Shown here: one piece after another, positions 31,898-40,153 of the stretch
Layout of the letters: each line of letters opens with the position of its first letter
Numbering within the stretch: position 1 is the first letter of the stretch
Assembly (NCBI GenBank): GCA_964554795.1
Contig: CAZKQB010000007.1
Coordinates: 17,652-81,651, forward strand
Origin: SFHK01 sp964554795
GTDB lineage: Bacteria > Bacillota > Clostridia > Christensenellales > Aristaeellaceae
DNA: 64,000 nt
Reading direction: 5' to 3'
The notes under the pieces: generated by a model
Database searches by the model: none
What the model was told of the DNA's origin: nothing
The model's input: the letters and a program-made list of their open reading frames with translations, nothing else
Program-made: the position numbers and the translations under genes

Positions 31898-32859
31898 TGC
31901 AATATTTTCTGATTTCTCCGGACGGGGATGGACATAAAAATCTGGCGCGGGACGAGTTCTTTCTGAACTCGCTCCGCCCCGGAGATATGATTCTGTACTT
32001 GTATATCAACCGGAATGCCGTTATCATCGGTAGAAATCAGAATCCCTGGCGTGAGTGCAATCTGAACCAGCTGGAAGCCGACGGCGTCCAGCTGGTTCGC
32101 CGCGTTTCCGGAGGCGGCGCTGTGTATCACGATCAGGGAAATCTGAATTTCTCATTTATCTGCTCCGAGGAGCGCTATTCCGATGCAGAGCAGACGGGCA
32201 TCATTTTGAAAACGCTTGAAAAGCTGGACATTCATGCCGAAGTGTCCGGTCGGAATGATATTACAATCGAGGGTCGGAAGTTTTCGGGCAATGCCTATTG
32301 CCAGCGCGGTAATAACCGCCAGCGCCACGGCACGCTGCTGGTCAACGCGCAGTTGGGCGTGTTTGACCGCTACCTTAACGCACCCAAGCAGAAGTTGGAA
32401 GCCAAGGGTGTGACCAGTGTGCGCTCACGCGTGTGCAACCTGTGCGAATATGTGCCAGGGCTGACCGTGGAACGCACGGCGCAGGCACTGCGCGAGGCAT
32501 ATGAAGAGATGTACGGTCCGGCTGCGAATTATTCGTATACGCCGGAAAGCCTTGCTGAGATTGAACGCCTCTACGCGCATCACAAAAGCTGGGAGTGGTG
32601 CATGGGGGAAGCGCCGCATTTTGACTATACCTTCGAAAACCGTTTCCCGTGGGGCATGGCACAGCTGTGCCTGTCGGTGGAGAATGGCGTGGTTGTGAAG
32701 GCGAGGCTCTACACGGATGCGCTTGATACTGGCATTCCTGCGCGTGTGGAGGCCCGTCTTCCAGGCGTGCGGTTTGAAAAGCGCGCACTGGCCGATGCGG
32801 TTACGCCAGTGGAGAACGTAGGGGAGACACTCCGTGCATATATCCTTGAAAAGCTGTAA
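31897..32859 (+). CDS. lplA: Lipoate-protein ligase A
   Basis: This 320-residue ligase adenylates lipoate and attaches it to lipoyl domains, here surely the E2 encoded in the same operon. The family motif RRVSGGGAVYHDQGNLNFSF (~67-86) forms the lipoyl-AMP pocket; GRNDITIEGRKFSGNAYCQR (~118-137) contains the catalytic Lys. A C-terminal accessory domain is present (~240-320). Its ATG overlaps the E1 stop by one base, so translation is coupled. It ends the operon; a separate promoter follows for the Gfo/Idh gene. Confidence 0.94.
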   Translation: MQYFLISPDGDGHKNLARDEFFLNSLRPGDMILYLYINRNAVIIGRNQNPWRECNLNQLEADGVQLVRRVSGGGAVYHDQGNLNFSFICSEERYSDAEQTGIILKTLEKLDIHAEVSGRNDITIEGRKFSGNAYCQRGNNRQRHGTLLVNAQLGVFDRYLNAPKQKLEAKGVTSVRSRVCNLCEYVPGLTVERTAQALREAYEEMYGPAANYSYTPESLAEIERLYAHHKSWEWCMGEAPHFDYTFENRFPWGMAQLCLSVENGVVVKARLYTDALDTGIPARVEARLPGVRFEKRALADAVTPVENVGETLRAYILEKL

Positions 32860-32875
32860 TTTTACCATACTGGAA

Positions 32876-32904
32876 TTGCATTTTGTCTTTAAATGTGATA
32901 TGCT
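32876..32904 (+). promoter_or_regulatory. Promoter of the Gfo/Idh oxidoreductase gene
   Basis: TTGCAT (32876-32881), a 17-base spacer and TATGCT (32899-32904) with an extended TG. The AATGTGATATGCT block is identical to that in the pheS promoter. Confidence 0.65.
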
Positions 32905-32942
32905 TTGAATATCCCGGTAAGTGAATTACGGAGGAGATTTTT

Positions 32943-34028
32943 ATGAGCGAAAGATTGCGTATTGGTATCGTCGGCTGCGGCGGCATCGCCAACGGCAAGC
33001 ATCTGCCTTCTCTGAAGGCTGTCAATCGTGCGGATATCGTCGCTTTTTGCGACCTGATTCCGGAGCGCGCTGAAAAGGCCTGCGCGGAGTACGGTGCAGA
33101 AGGCGCGAAGACCTACACGGACTACCATAAGCTGCTTGAGGACAAATCCATCGACGTCGTGTATGTATTGACGCCGAACCGCATGCATGCGCAGGTATCC
33201 ATCGATGCTCTGAACGCAGGCAAGCATGTCATGTGCGAAAAGCCCATGGCCAAGACGGCTGCGGACGCGCGCGCCATGGTGGAAGCTGCGAAGAAGAGCG
33301 GAAAGAAGCTCACAATCGGCTATCAGCATCGTCATAAGCCCGAGGCGCGTTATCTGAAGAGCGTTATCGAGCGCGGTGATCTGGGCGACATCTATTATGC
33401 TCACGCCTACGCCATCCGTCGTCGCGGCACGCCGAACTGGGGCGTGTTCCTCAACGAATATGAGCAGGGCGGCGGTCCGCTGATCGATATCGGCACCCAC
33501 TCCCTTGACCTCACTTTGTATCTGATGAACAACTACAAGCCCCGTATGGTCGTCGGCACCACGTATAAGAAGGTTGAAAATCCCGAGATGGGCAATCCGT
33601 GGGGCGGCTGGCCGGAGGGCGCGAACACCATGGAGGATGCCGCGTTTGGCTTCATCGTGATGGAAAATGGCGCGACGATCAATCTGGAGGCAACGTGGGC
33701 GCTCAACACCATCGAGCCCATTCCCGAGGGCAGCACGCAGCTGTGCGGATCGAAGGCAGGCGCGCAGATCAAGGGCGGCGTAAGCATCAACAAAGCGGAG
33801 TTTGGTCGCCTGATCGAGATCAAGCCCGATGTATCGGCGGGCGGCGTGGCCTTCTATGACGGCGTGAAGGAAACCCCGGCCATCACCGAGCAGATGCGTT
33901 GGCTGGACGCGATCGAGAACGACACCGATCCCGTTGTCCTGCCCGAGCAGGCCTGCGTGGTCAGCGAAATCCTCGAGGCGATTTATAAGTCCGCCAAGAC
34001 GGGTCAGCCCGTGTACTTCGATCGATAA
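32943..34028 (+). CDS. Gfo/Idh/MocA-family oxidoreductase
   Basis: This is a 361-residue NAD(P)-dependent sugar or inositol dehydrogenase-like protein. It has an N-terminal Rossmann fold with VGCGGIANGKHLPSL (~10-24), the family block MCEKPMAKTAADARAMV (~97-113) carrying the catalytic EKP Lys, and a C-terminal alpha/beta domain with the GTHSLDL His (~185-191). Substrates in this family range from glucose and inositol to modified sugars, so only the class can be called. It has its own promoter 40 bases upstream and a clean terminator after it, so it is likely a separate unit although functionally near the sugar operon. Confidence 0.9.
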   Translation: MSERLRIGIVGCGGIANGKHLPSLKAVNRADIVAFCDLIPERAEKACAEYGAEGAKTYTDYHKLLEDKSIDVVYVLTPNRMHAQVSIDALNAGKHVMCEKPMAKTAADARAMVEAAKKSGKKLTIGYQHRHKPEARYLKSVIERGDLGDIYYAHAYAIRRRGTPNWGVFLNEYEQGGGPLIDIGTHSLDLTLYLMNNYKPRMVVGTTYKKVENPEMGNPWGGWPEGANTMEDAAFGFIVMENGATINLEATWALNTIEPIPEGSTQLCGSKAGAQIKGGVSINKAEFGRLIEIKPDVSAGGVAFYDGVKETPAITEQMRWLDAIENDTDPVVLPEQACVVSEILEAIYKSAKTGQPVYFDR

Positions 34029-34041
34029 TGGAACTCGGATA

Positions 34042-34067
34042 GGCTGCCTGAAAAGGGCAGCCTTTTT
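34042..34067 (+). terminator. Intrinsic terminator after the Gfo/Idh gene
   Basis: GGCTGCC (34042-34048) pairs exactly with GGCAGCC (34056-34062), followed by TTTTT. Confidence 0.9.
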
Positions 34068-34375
34068 GAATTTCCAAAGAAACAAGGGAGAGAGCGAGAG
34101 GGGCAAAGTCCTCTCGAGTTTCAATCGAGCTCAATGGCGTGTACGGGTGGGTCTGCGCGATTTTTCAGAGGAAAGTCGCTTTCTTGAAGATTTGCGACTG
34201 GAATCCATAGGGTTTAAGAAGAAGAGGTTGAATTTCTTCGGAATCCCCAGCCGGCCTACTGACCGACCGCGGACGGTCAAATTGAAGATTGGAGCGCCAC
34301 GCCTCTGATAGGGGCTGCGGCAGGGAAACAGACTTCTTCTGTACGACTGCCTGGCAAAACCTTTTTGATAGGCTG
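34068..34375. other. Intergenic stretch without recognisable gene
   Basis: About 310 bases lie between two terminators of convergent genes. I see no credible ribosome site, RNA signature or conserved protein on either strand. A short GCGA...TCGC hairpin (~34156-34178) is the only local structure. Confidence 0.5.
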
Positions 34376-34408
34376 AGAGGGATGCGTTCGAAAGAAACGC
34401 ATCCCTCT
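34376..34408 (-). terminator. Terminator of spo0A
   Basis: AGAGGGATGCGTT (34376-34388) pairs with AACGCATCCCTCT (34396-34408) in a 13-bp perfect stem just after the spo0A stop. Confidence 0.85.
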
Positions 34409-34415
34409 TTCTCTG

Positions 34416-35189
34416 TTATGCAATCTGACGCATGGCGAGCTTGTCGGCAATCAATGCAATGAATTCGCCGTTGGTTGGCTTGTCCTCGGCAGAAAAAACT
34501 TTGTAGCCATAAATTCGGTTTACGCTGTCCAGCCGTCCACGACTCCATGCCACTTCAATTGCGTGGCGCATGGCGCGTTCTACCTTGCTTGGTGTGGTGG
34601 AGAAGCGATGGGCAATGCCGGGATACAGCTCCTTTGTGATACGGTTGATCAGATCGTGATTCTCCATTACCATTTTGACCGCTTCGCGCAGGTAGCTATA
34701 GCCCTTGATGTGTGCGGGAATGCCGATGGAGAGGAAAAGGTTTGTCACGCGCTCATCGATGCTCGCGCCCGCCTGCGCATCGGGCCCGGAGGAGAGATAG
34801 ACGGGCGCATCGTCGGCACGTGCAACCTCGAGAATGCGGGTATAGAGCATCTGCATATCAAAGGGCTTAATCATGTAATAATCGGCGCCTAATCGCATGG
34901 CGCGGCTGATGAAATCGTCCCGGGTCAGCCCCGTGAGCATAATTACGTGCGGACGCTTTGGAAGATCGAGCCGCGCGAGCTGCTCAAGTGTCGAGAAGCC
35001 ATCCAGCCGCGGCATGACAATGTCCAGCAGGAGTATGTCCGGGCATGCGGATTGTACCATTTCCAGCGCTTCCACGCCATCCTTTGCCATTCCGGCAATT
35101 TCGATTTCGGGCTTTCGTGAAAGGGAGTCGGCAATCAGGCGCAGAAGGGCCTGATTGTCGTCTGCCAGTAAAACGCTGATCTTGTTCAT
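34416..35189 (-). CDS. spo0A: Sporulation master regulator Spo0A
   Basis: This is a 257-residue response regulator controlling entry into sporulation. The receiver domain (1-~120) has the acidic pair ADD (~9-11), the phospho-acceptor Asp in LLLDIVMPRLDG (~55) and the conserved MLTG and KPFD Lys. The C-terminal DNA-binding Spo0A domain (~145-257) is diagnostic: LFLSIGIPAHIKGYSYLREA, LYPGIAH and VERAMRHAIEVAWSRG. This defines the host as an endospore-forming lineage. The usual neighbour spoIVB is absent; a secreted Big2/NlpC-like gene lies upstream. No convincing sigma-H promoter was identified. Confidence 0.97.
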   Translation of the reverse strand: MNKISVLLADDNQALLRLIADSLSRKPEIEIAGMAKDGVEALEMVQSACPDILLLDIVMPRLDGFSTLEQLARLDLPKRPHVIMLTGLTRDDFISRAMRLGADYYMIKPFDMQMLYTRILEVARADDAPVYLSSGPDAQAGASIDERVTNLFLSIGIPAHIKGYSYLREAVKMVMENHDLINRITKELYPGIAHRFSTTPSKVERAMRHAIEVAWSRGRLDSVNRIYGYKVFSAEDKPTNGEFIALIADKLAMRQIA

Positions 35190-35294
35190 ACACGTTCATC
35201 CTTTCGACTGCGGTATTTCGCTATATATCTATGCGTACCGCGTGCGCGTGATGCGTAATTCGCCGAAAAAGATGCAGAAAAGGAATAAAAACGG

Positions 35295-35316
35295 GGGAAG
35301 GGACGAAGCCCTTCCC
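35295..35316 (-). terminator. Terminator of the secreted Big2/NlpC-like gene
   Basis: GGGAAGGG (35295-35302) pairs with CCCTTCCC (35309-35316). On the minus strand the hairpin is followed by CCGTTTTTATT. Confidence 0.85.
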
Positions 35317-35324
35317 GCTATTGT

Positions 35325-37850
35325 TTACCAGTTGTATCTGCGCGGCTTGTAGCCATCGTTGTAATAGTGATCCGCTGTATAAACGCTGGTGGAGACGGTG
35401 TTGATGCCCGGCTCCAGACCGCCCTGCTCAATGACGACGAACTCGTCGTGCGAGTCGCTGACGTAGTACAGGAACATGACTACATGACCGTTTCGCACGA
35501 TAATATCTCCTGGATAAAGCTCGGCGCTTGTAGAGAGCGTTGTGAATAGATCAGACTTGACGAACACGCGCGTGTTCCAGTTGCCGATGCCGCTGGCGTT
35601 CACGCCGAAGTAGCACATGGCGACCATTGAGGAGCAGTCGTTTCCGCAATACTGTCCGTTGATCAGGTTGTCCTGATTAAGAATATAGTAATCGCCGTTT
35701 TCACTTTTATAGTAGCGATTTTCACTGATAGCCTTCGCAGGCGTGTACAGACGCTGCTTCGGATAGTTGGTTGAGATGTACGGCATGCCGTAATACATGA
35801 TGCCAGGCTTGAAGTCCTTTGCTCCGTTTTCGGAGTTTGCTTCCTTCCAATATGGTTGACGGCTGCGCGTCATCCACGGGAAGGAATACATTTTAAACGC
35901 AGCGCTGATCAGATTCGAGCGTTTATTGTAGTTCGCACTCGAAATCTTACCCTGTGCTTTTAAGGCGTCCAGCTCGCGGATAGTGGAGGTCTTCACGTTG
36001 CTGATCTTGTTCAGGTTGGCGCTCAGCTTCGACTTGGTCGTGCGACGATCCGGCATAACCAGCGTGCGCGTCGGGTTGAGAACGGTGATCTTGATGCTGG
36101 AGGAAACGCTGGCATCCAGCGTTGAATAGACGCTGACCGTTGCTGTGCCTGCGCCGACAGCCTTCAGCTTGCCGTTTTTGTCTACGGTGACGACGGAGGC
36201 TTTGCTCGATTTCCAGCTGGCAGAGGTGTCGCTGCCCTCAGGATAGACCGAAAATGCGAGAGGGTAGGTTTCGCCGATGTTCATATACATCGAGGTGCTT
36301 TCGAGAACGAATTCCTCCGGCAGATAGCTGGAATACACTCGCAACGTAATCGCGGCGGTTACACCGTTTTTCGCCGTGGCATAAATCGTTACGATGCCGG
36401 CGCCGGTGGGAGTGACAAGGCCGTTCTGATCGACCATCGCGATCGACGGTGCGCTGCTCGACCATACGAGGGTTTTATCAATTGCGGTATCAGGAGAGAG
36501 TGTGGCCGTAAACTGCGCGGTTTCGTCTGGATGTAGCGTAGTTTTATTGGTGGAAAGGGTAATTTTCTCGATTCCCTGTTCGATCGTTATTTTATAGGAG
36601 GCCGTCGCGCCGCCCTGATCGTTTGCCGTCGCAAGAATGTCGCAGGTGCCGACGGAAACGGCCGTGACGATGCCGTCTGCCGTGACGGTCGCTATTTTTT
36701 CATTGGAGGACGTCCAGAGGACGGTTTTATCATCGGCAACCTCCGGCAGCGCGGCAGCTGTCAGTGTCAGCGCTTCGCGCGTGAGCAGCGTATCCTCGCG
36801 GCTTGCGGTCAGCGTCAGAGATTCAACAGGGATCGTAGCGCGCATCGGATGCTCATATACTACGCCGTCCGCCATAGCCGTAATTGTGCCGGAGCCCTGT
36901 CTGAGCGCGCGCACCACGCCGGCTTCTGTTACAGAGAGCACGGTGTCATCGGAGGATGTCCACGTGACCTGCGGATAGGATGCGTCGAGGGGAAGAACGG
37001 AGACGGGCAGTATCGTCTGTTGGCCGACAAAAAGACTTTTGGGAGCATCCGGCAGTTCAACGGAATCGACGGGGATACACACCTCCACTGGGATGCGGGT
37101 GACAACCTTGCCCTCGTCCTGCACGGCGGTGGCGACGATATAGGTGGAGCCGGTCTGAAGGCCAATTGCGCTGTGCCCGGAAATGCGCACGATAGTGGGA
37201 TCCTCGCTTGTGAGCGTTACGCTGCGCGTCTCGTCAGGAGATACGATTTGTTTGGCCTGGTCGATGTTCAAGCGAGATGCGCCCTCCGTAAAACGAACAG
37301 GCTCGCCGATTTCAAAGGCCTTGGGAAACAGCTGGCTTGTTTCCACCCAGCGATGGCGCACATATACGCGCACGTCGTAAACACCGGTATTCGAAAGGCG
37401 TACTGTGGCCGAATTGGCGTCGGCATAGCCCGTATCGGAGTATACAACACCGTCCTTCAGGATTTCAAAACGATAGGAAAGAAACCACTCCACGCTTGTG
37501 GCTTTGGCGGAAAGGACCAAGTCGGCATCCGGCGCGTGCCATGCCTCGCTTTCCAGCTGAATGTTTGTAATTTCCACGGACACGAACGGCCGTCCTGTTT
37601 CCTTGGCGAAGGCCTCTGCTGCCGTGCCGGGAAGGCCGTATACGGTAAAGATAGCGCTGCCGAAGGCATCGGATGCGATCTCCTCAGCGGAAGCCGGAAT
37701 AAATACGGCGTCCGCCTTGGCAGTGCCGGAAAAGGCTTCGGATTCAATCGAGGTTATGCCATTTGGGACGGCCAGCACGTCCGCATATGCGGAAAAAGCC
37801 ATAAGCAGCAAAAGGACGAAGGCAAACGCGCGCATTGTCTTTTTCATCAT
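35325..37850 (-). CDS. Secreted multidomain cell-wall protein: Big2 repeats plus NlpC/P60-like hydrolase
   Basis: This is an 841-residue exported protein. A signal peptide (~1-23, ending AYAD) is followed by a BspA-like leucine-rich fragment (GITSIESEAFSG, ~31-90), an Ig-like segment, and about four to five Big2 (bacterial Ig-like 2) domains (~265-610), recognised by repeated VTWTSSDDTV, VLWTSSNEKIATV, LVWSSSAPSIAMV and SWKSSKASVVTV strands. The C-terminal ~200 residues contain GNDCSSMV (catalytic Cys ~738) and GHVVMFLYY (His), as in NlpC/P60 or CHAP peptidoglycan hydrolases. It probably remodels or adheres to the cell surface. It lies just upstream of spo0A on the same strand, but a terminator separates them. 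Confidence 0.8.
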   Translation of the reverse strand: MMKKTMRAFAFVLLLLMAFSAYADVLAVPNGITSIESEAFSGTAKADAVFIPASAEEIASDAFGSAIFTVYGLPGTAAEAFAKETGRPFVSVEITNIQLESEAWHAPDADLVLSAKATSVEWFLSYRFEILKDGVVYSDTGYADANSATVRLSNTGVYDVRVYVRHRWVETSQLFPKAFEIGEPVRFTEGASRLNIDQAKQIVSPDETRSVTLTSEDPTIVRISGHSAIGLQTGSTYIVATAVQDEGKVVTRIPVEVCIPVDSVELPDAPKSLFVGQQTILPVSVLPLDASYPQVTWTSSDDTVLSVTEAGVVRALRQGSGTITAMADGVVYEHPMRATIPVESLTLTASREDTLLTREALTLTAAALPEVADDKTVLWTSSNEKIATVTADGIVTAVSVGTCDILATANDQGGATASYKITIEQGIEKITLSTNKTTLHPDETAQFTATLSPDTAIDKTLVWSSSAPSIAMVDQNGLVTPTGAGIVTIYATAKNGVTAAITLRVYSSYLPEEFVLESTSMYMNIGETYPLAFSVYPEGSDTSASWKSSKASVVTVDKNGKLKAVGAGTATVSVYSTLDASVSSSIKITVLNPTRTLVMPDRRTTKSKLSANLNKISNVKTSTIRELDALKAQGKISSANYNKRSNLISAAFKMYSFPWMTRSRQPYWKEANSENGAKDFKPGIMYYGMPYISTNYPKQRLYTPAKAISENRYYKSENGDYYILNQDNLINGQYCGNDCSSMVAMCYFGVNASGIGNWNTRVFVKSDLFTTLSTSAELYPGDIIVRNGHVVMFLYYVSDSHDEFVVIEQGGLEPGINTVSTSVYTADHYYNDGYKPRRYNW

Positions 37851-38124
37851 GCATCCTCCGAATCGTATCAGAAAGAAAAAGAAAAACCAACTTAGTATCA
37901 GCTTGTCAAAAATCTTTTGCCAAGCTGGCGGACGAGGGAGCAGGCTACTCTGCCGCGTCCTATCGGATTTTGATTGAATCCCTCGGATTCAGGGCGCAGA
38001 ATCAAATGAACCAACCATACACGCCGCTGGGTTCGCCTGGAATTCGAGAGGGGGCCTCTTGAGCTTTCCAGCTGGTTTTTGACAACCTACACCTTAGTAT
38101 AAGACGCATTTGAAGCGGGAAAAG
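37851..38124. other. Divergent intergenic region before parE
   Basis: Between the start of the minus-strand wall-protein gene and the parE promoter. A minus-strand promoter is expected here, but no strong -35/-10 pair with 17-base spacing was found. TTGACA occurs on both strands (~37904 minus, ~38079 plus) without good -10 boxes. Confidence 0.4.
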
Positions 38125-38153
38125 TTGCACGATTTGCGATTTTATGGTATACT
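38125..38153 (+). promoter_or_regulatory. Promoter of parE-parC
   Basis: TTGCAC (38125-38130), a 17-base spacer and TATACT (38148-38153), 29 bases upstream of the parE ATG. Confidence 0.75.
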
Positions 38154-38182
38154 TATTTTTGATATTCGTTTCGGAGGACATC

Positions 38183-40150
38183 ATGGCGAAGGAATACAAG
38201 GCAAAAGATATAACGATCCTTGAGGGCTTGGATGCAGTGCGCATGCGCCCTGGCATGTACATCGGCTCGACCGGCTCCAGAGGACTTCATCACATGGTCT
38301 GGGAAATCGTGGACAACGCGATTGACGAGGCCTCCAATGGCTACGCAACTGAGATTTCCGTTACGCTGAAGAAGGACGGCTCCTGCGAGGTGTCGGACAA
38401 TGGCCGCGGCGTGCCTGTGGACATACATCCGGTGCTGGGCGTTTCGGCGGTAGAGGTCGTATATACGCAGCTTCATGCGGGCGGAAAGTTTGATGATAAG
38501 AACTATGCCTATTCCGGCGGCCTGCACGGCGTAGGTGCGTCGGTTGTAAACGCGCTCAGCGAGTGGATGACGGTGGATGTGTATAAGGATTTTACGCACT
38601 ATCAGCAAAAATTCGCTTCCGTTGCTGATCCGCAGACCGGGAAAATCAAGTCCGGTCATCCGCTTGCGCCGTTGGCAAAGATTGGCAATACCCGAAAGCG
38701 CGGCACAACCGTTACCTTCAAGCCAGATGGGCGCGTATTTGAGGAAACCGTGTTCTCCGGGGATACGGTACGTCGCCGCATCCGCGATTTGGCCTATCTG
38801 AACCGCGGCGTGAAGTTCGTGTTCACCGATGAGAATGTGAAGGATGCCAATGCGCGCACGGTGGAGTTCTGCTATGAGGGCGGTTTGATCGACTTTGTGA
38901 AATACCTGAATGAGGAAAAGAATCCGATGACGGAGCCCATGTATTTCGAAGGCGACCAGAACGGCATGCGCATCCGTGCAGCCATTCAATATACAGATTC
39001 TTACACCGAAAGCCTGTTTTCGTTTGTAAATAACATCCCGACGGCTGAGGGCGGAACACATGAAACCGGCTTCAAGGCGGCACTTACAAAGGTATTCAAC
39101 GACTATGCCCGAAAGATCGGCGCGCTGAAGGAAAAGGACAACAACCTTTCTGGCGAGGATTTCCGGGAGGGTATGACGGCGGTGCTAGCAGTAAATGTCA
39201 AGAATCCTCAGTTTGAAGGGCAGACGAAGGGACGGCTGGGCAACACGGAGGTGCGTCCCGTCGTAGAGGCATTCTTTACAGAAAAGCTGTCGGTATTTCT
39301 TGAGGATCTGAAGCATCAGGATGCCGCGCAGCTGATTCTGGATAAGGCCGTGAAGGCAGCCAAAGTGCGTGAGGCAGCGCGCAAGGCGCGCGACGTTGCC
39401 CGGCAGAAAAATGAGCTGGAGGCCGCGCCGCTGGTAGGCAAGCTTTCGTCCTGTACCGGACGCGACGCGAAGCTTAACGAGCTGTTCATCGTGGAGGGCG
39501 ATTCGGCCGGCGGCAGCGCCAAGCAGGGGCGCGACCGTCGCTTTCAGGCAATTCTTCCGCTGCGAGGAAAGCCGTTGAACGCCGAAAAGAAGCGATTGGA
39601 TCAGGTTCTGGCCAATGAAGAAATTCGATCGATGATTACGGCGCTGGGCACCGGCATCGGCGAGGATTTTGATATTTCGCATCTGAAGTACAATAAGGTA
39701 ATTATACTCTCCGATGCCGATCAGGACGGCGCGCATATCCGTGCCATTCTGCTTACGTTCTTCTATCGCTACATGCGCGAGCTGATTACCGATGGGCACG
39801 TGTATATTGGCATGCCGCCGCTGTACAAGGTTGCGAAGGGTGAAAGCGTGCAATATTGCTATGATGACAAGGAGCTCGCCGGTGCGCTCAAAAAGGTAGG
39901 CAAGGGCTACACGCTTCAGCGGTACAAGGGACTGGGTGAAATGAACCCAGAGCAGCTATGGGAAACGACCATGAATCCCAATGGGCGCATGCTGATGCAG
40001 GTATCTATTGAGGACAACGCCGAGGCAGAGCACATGGTCACGGTGCTGATGGGTGATAAGGTGGAGCCGCGCAAGGAATACATCTTCCGGTATGCGGATT
40101 TTAACAAGAAGGACAATTTTGAGCCGGTTACGGCGGAAGGGAGCCGATAA
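38183..40150 (+). CDS. parE: Type IIA topoisomerase ATPase subunit (ParE-like)
   Basis: This 655-residue subunit is the ATP-driven half of topoisomerase IV or gyrase. The GHKL ATPase domain has EIVDNAIDEASNG (~35-47) and SGGLHGVGASVVNALS (~110-125); the transducer contains the loop Lys in the QTKGRLGN block (~340). The TOPRIM domain has IVEGDSAGGSAKQGRDR (~435) with EGDSA and later SDADQDGAHIR (~510). It is paired with an A subunit lacking the GyrA box, which favours topoisomerase IV over gyrase, though the two are hard to separate by eye. The start is ATG 38183 with TCGGAGGA upstream. Confidence 0.88.
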   Translation: MAKEYKAKDITILEGLDAVRMRPGMYIGSTGSRGLHHMVWEIVDNAIDEASNGYATEISVTLKKDGSCEVSDNGRGVPVDIHPVLGVSAVEVVYTQLHAGGKFDDKNYAYSGGLHGVGASVVNALSEWMTVDVYKDFTHYQQKFASVADPQTGKIKSGHPLAPLAKIGNTRKRGTTVTFKPDGRVFEETVFSGDTVRRRIRDLAYLNRGVKFVFTDENVKDANARTVEFCYEGGLIDFVKYLNEEKNPMTEPMYFEGDQNGMRIRAAIQYTDSYTESLFSFVNNIPTAEGGTHETGFKAALTKVFNDYARKIGALKEKDNNLSGEDFREGMTAVLAVNVKNPQFEGQTKGRLGNTEVRPVVEAFFTEKLSVFLEDLKHQDAAQLILDKAVKAAKVREAARKARDVARQKNELEAAPLVGKLSSCTGRDAKLNELFIVEGDSAGGSAKQGRDRRFQAILPLRGKPLNAEKKRLDQVLANEEIRSMITALGTGIGEDFDISHLKYNKVIILSDADQDGAHIRAILLTFFYRYMRELITDGHVYIGMPPLYKVAKGESVQYCYDDKELAGALKKVGKGYTLQRYKGLGEMNPEQLWETTMNPNGRMLMQVSIEDNAEAEHMVTVLMGDKVEPRKEYIFRYADFNKKDNFEPVTAEGSR

Positions 40151-40153
40151 GCA

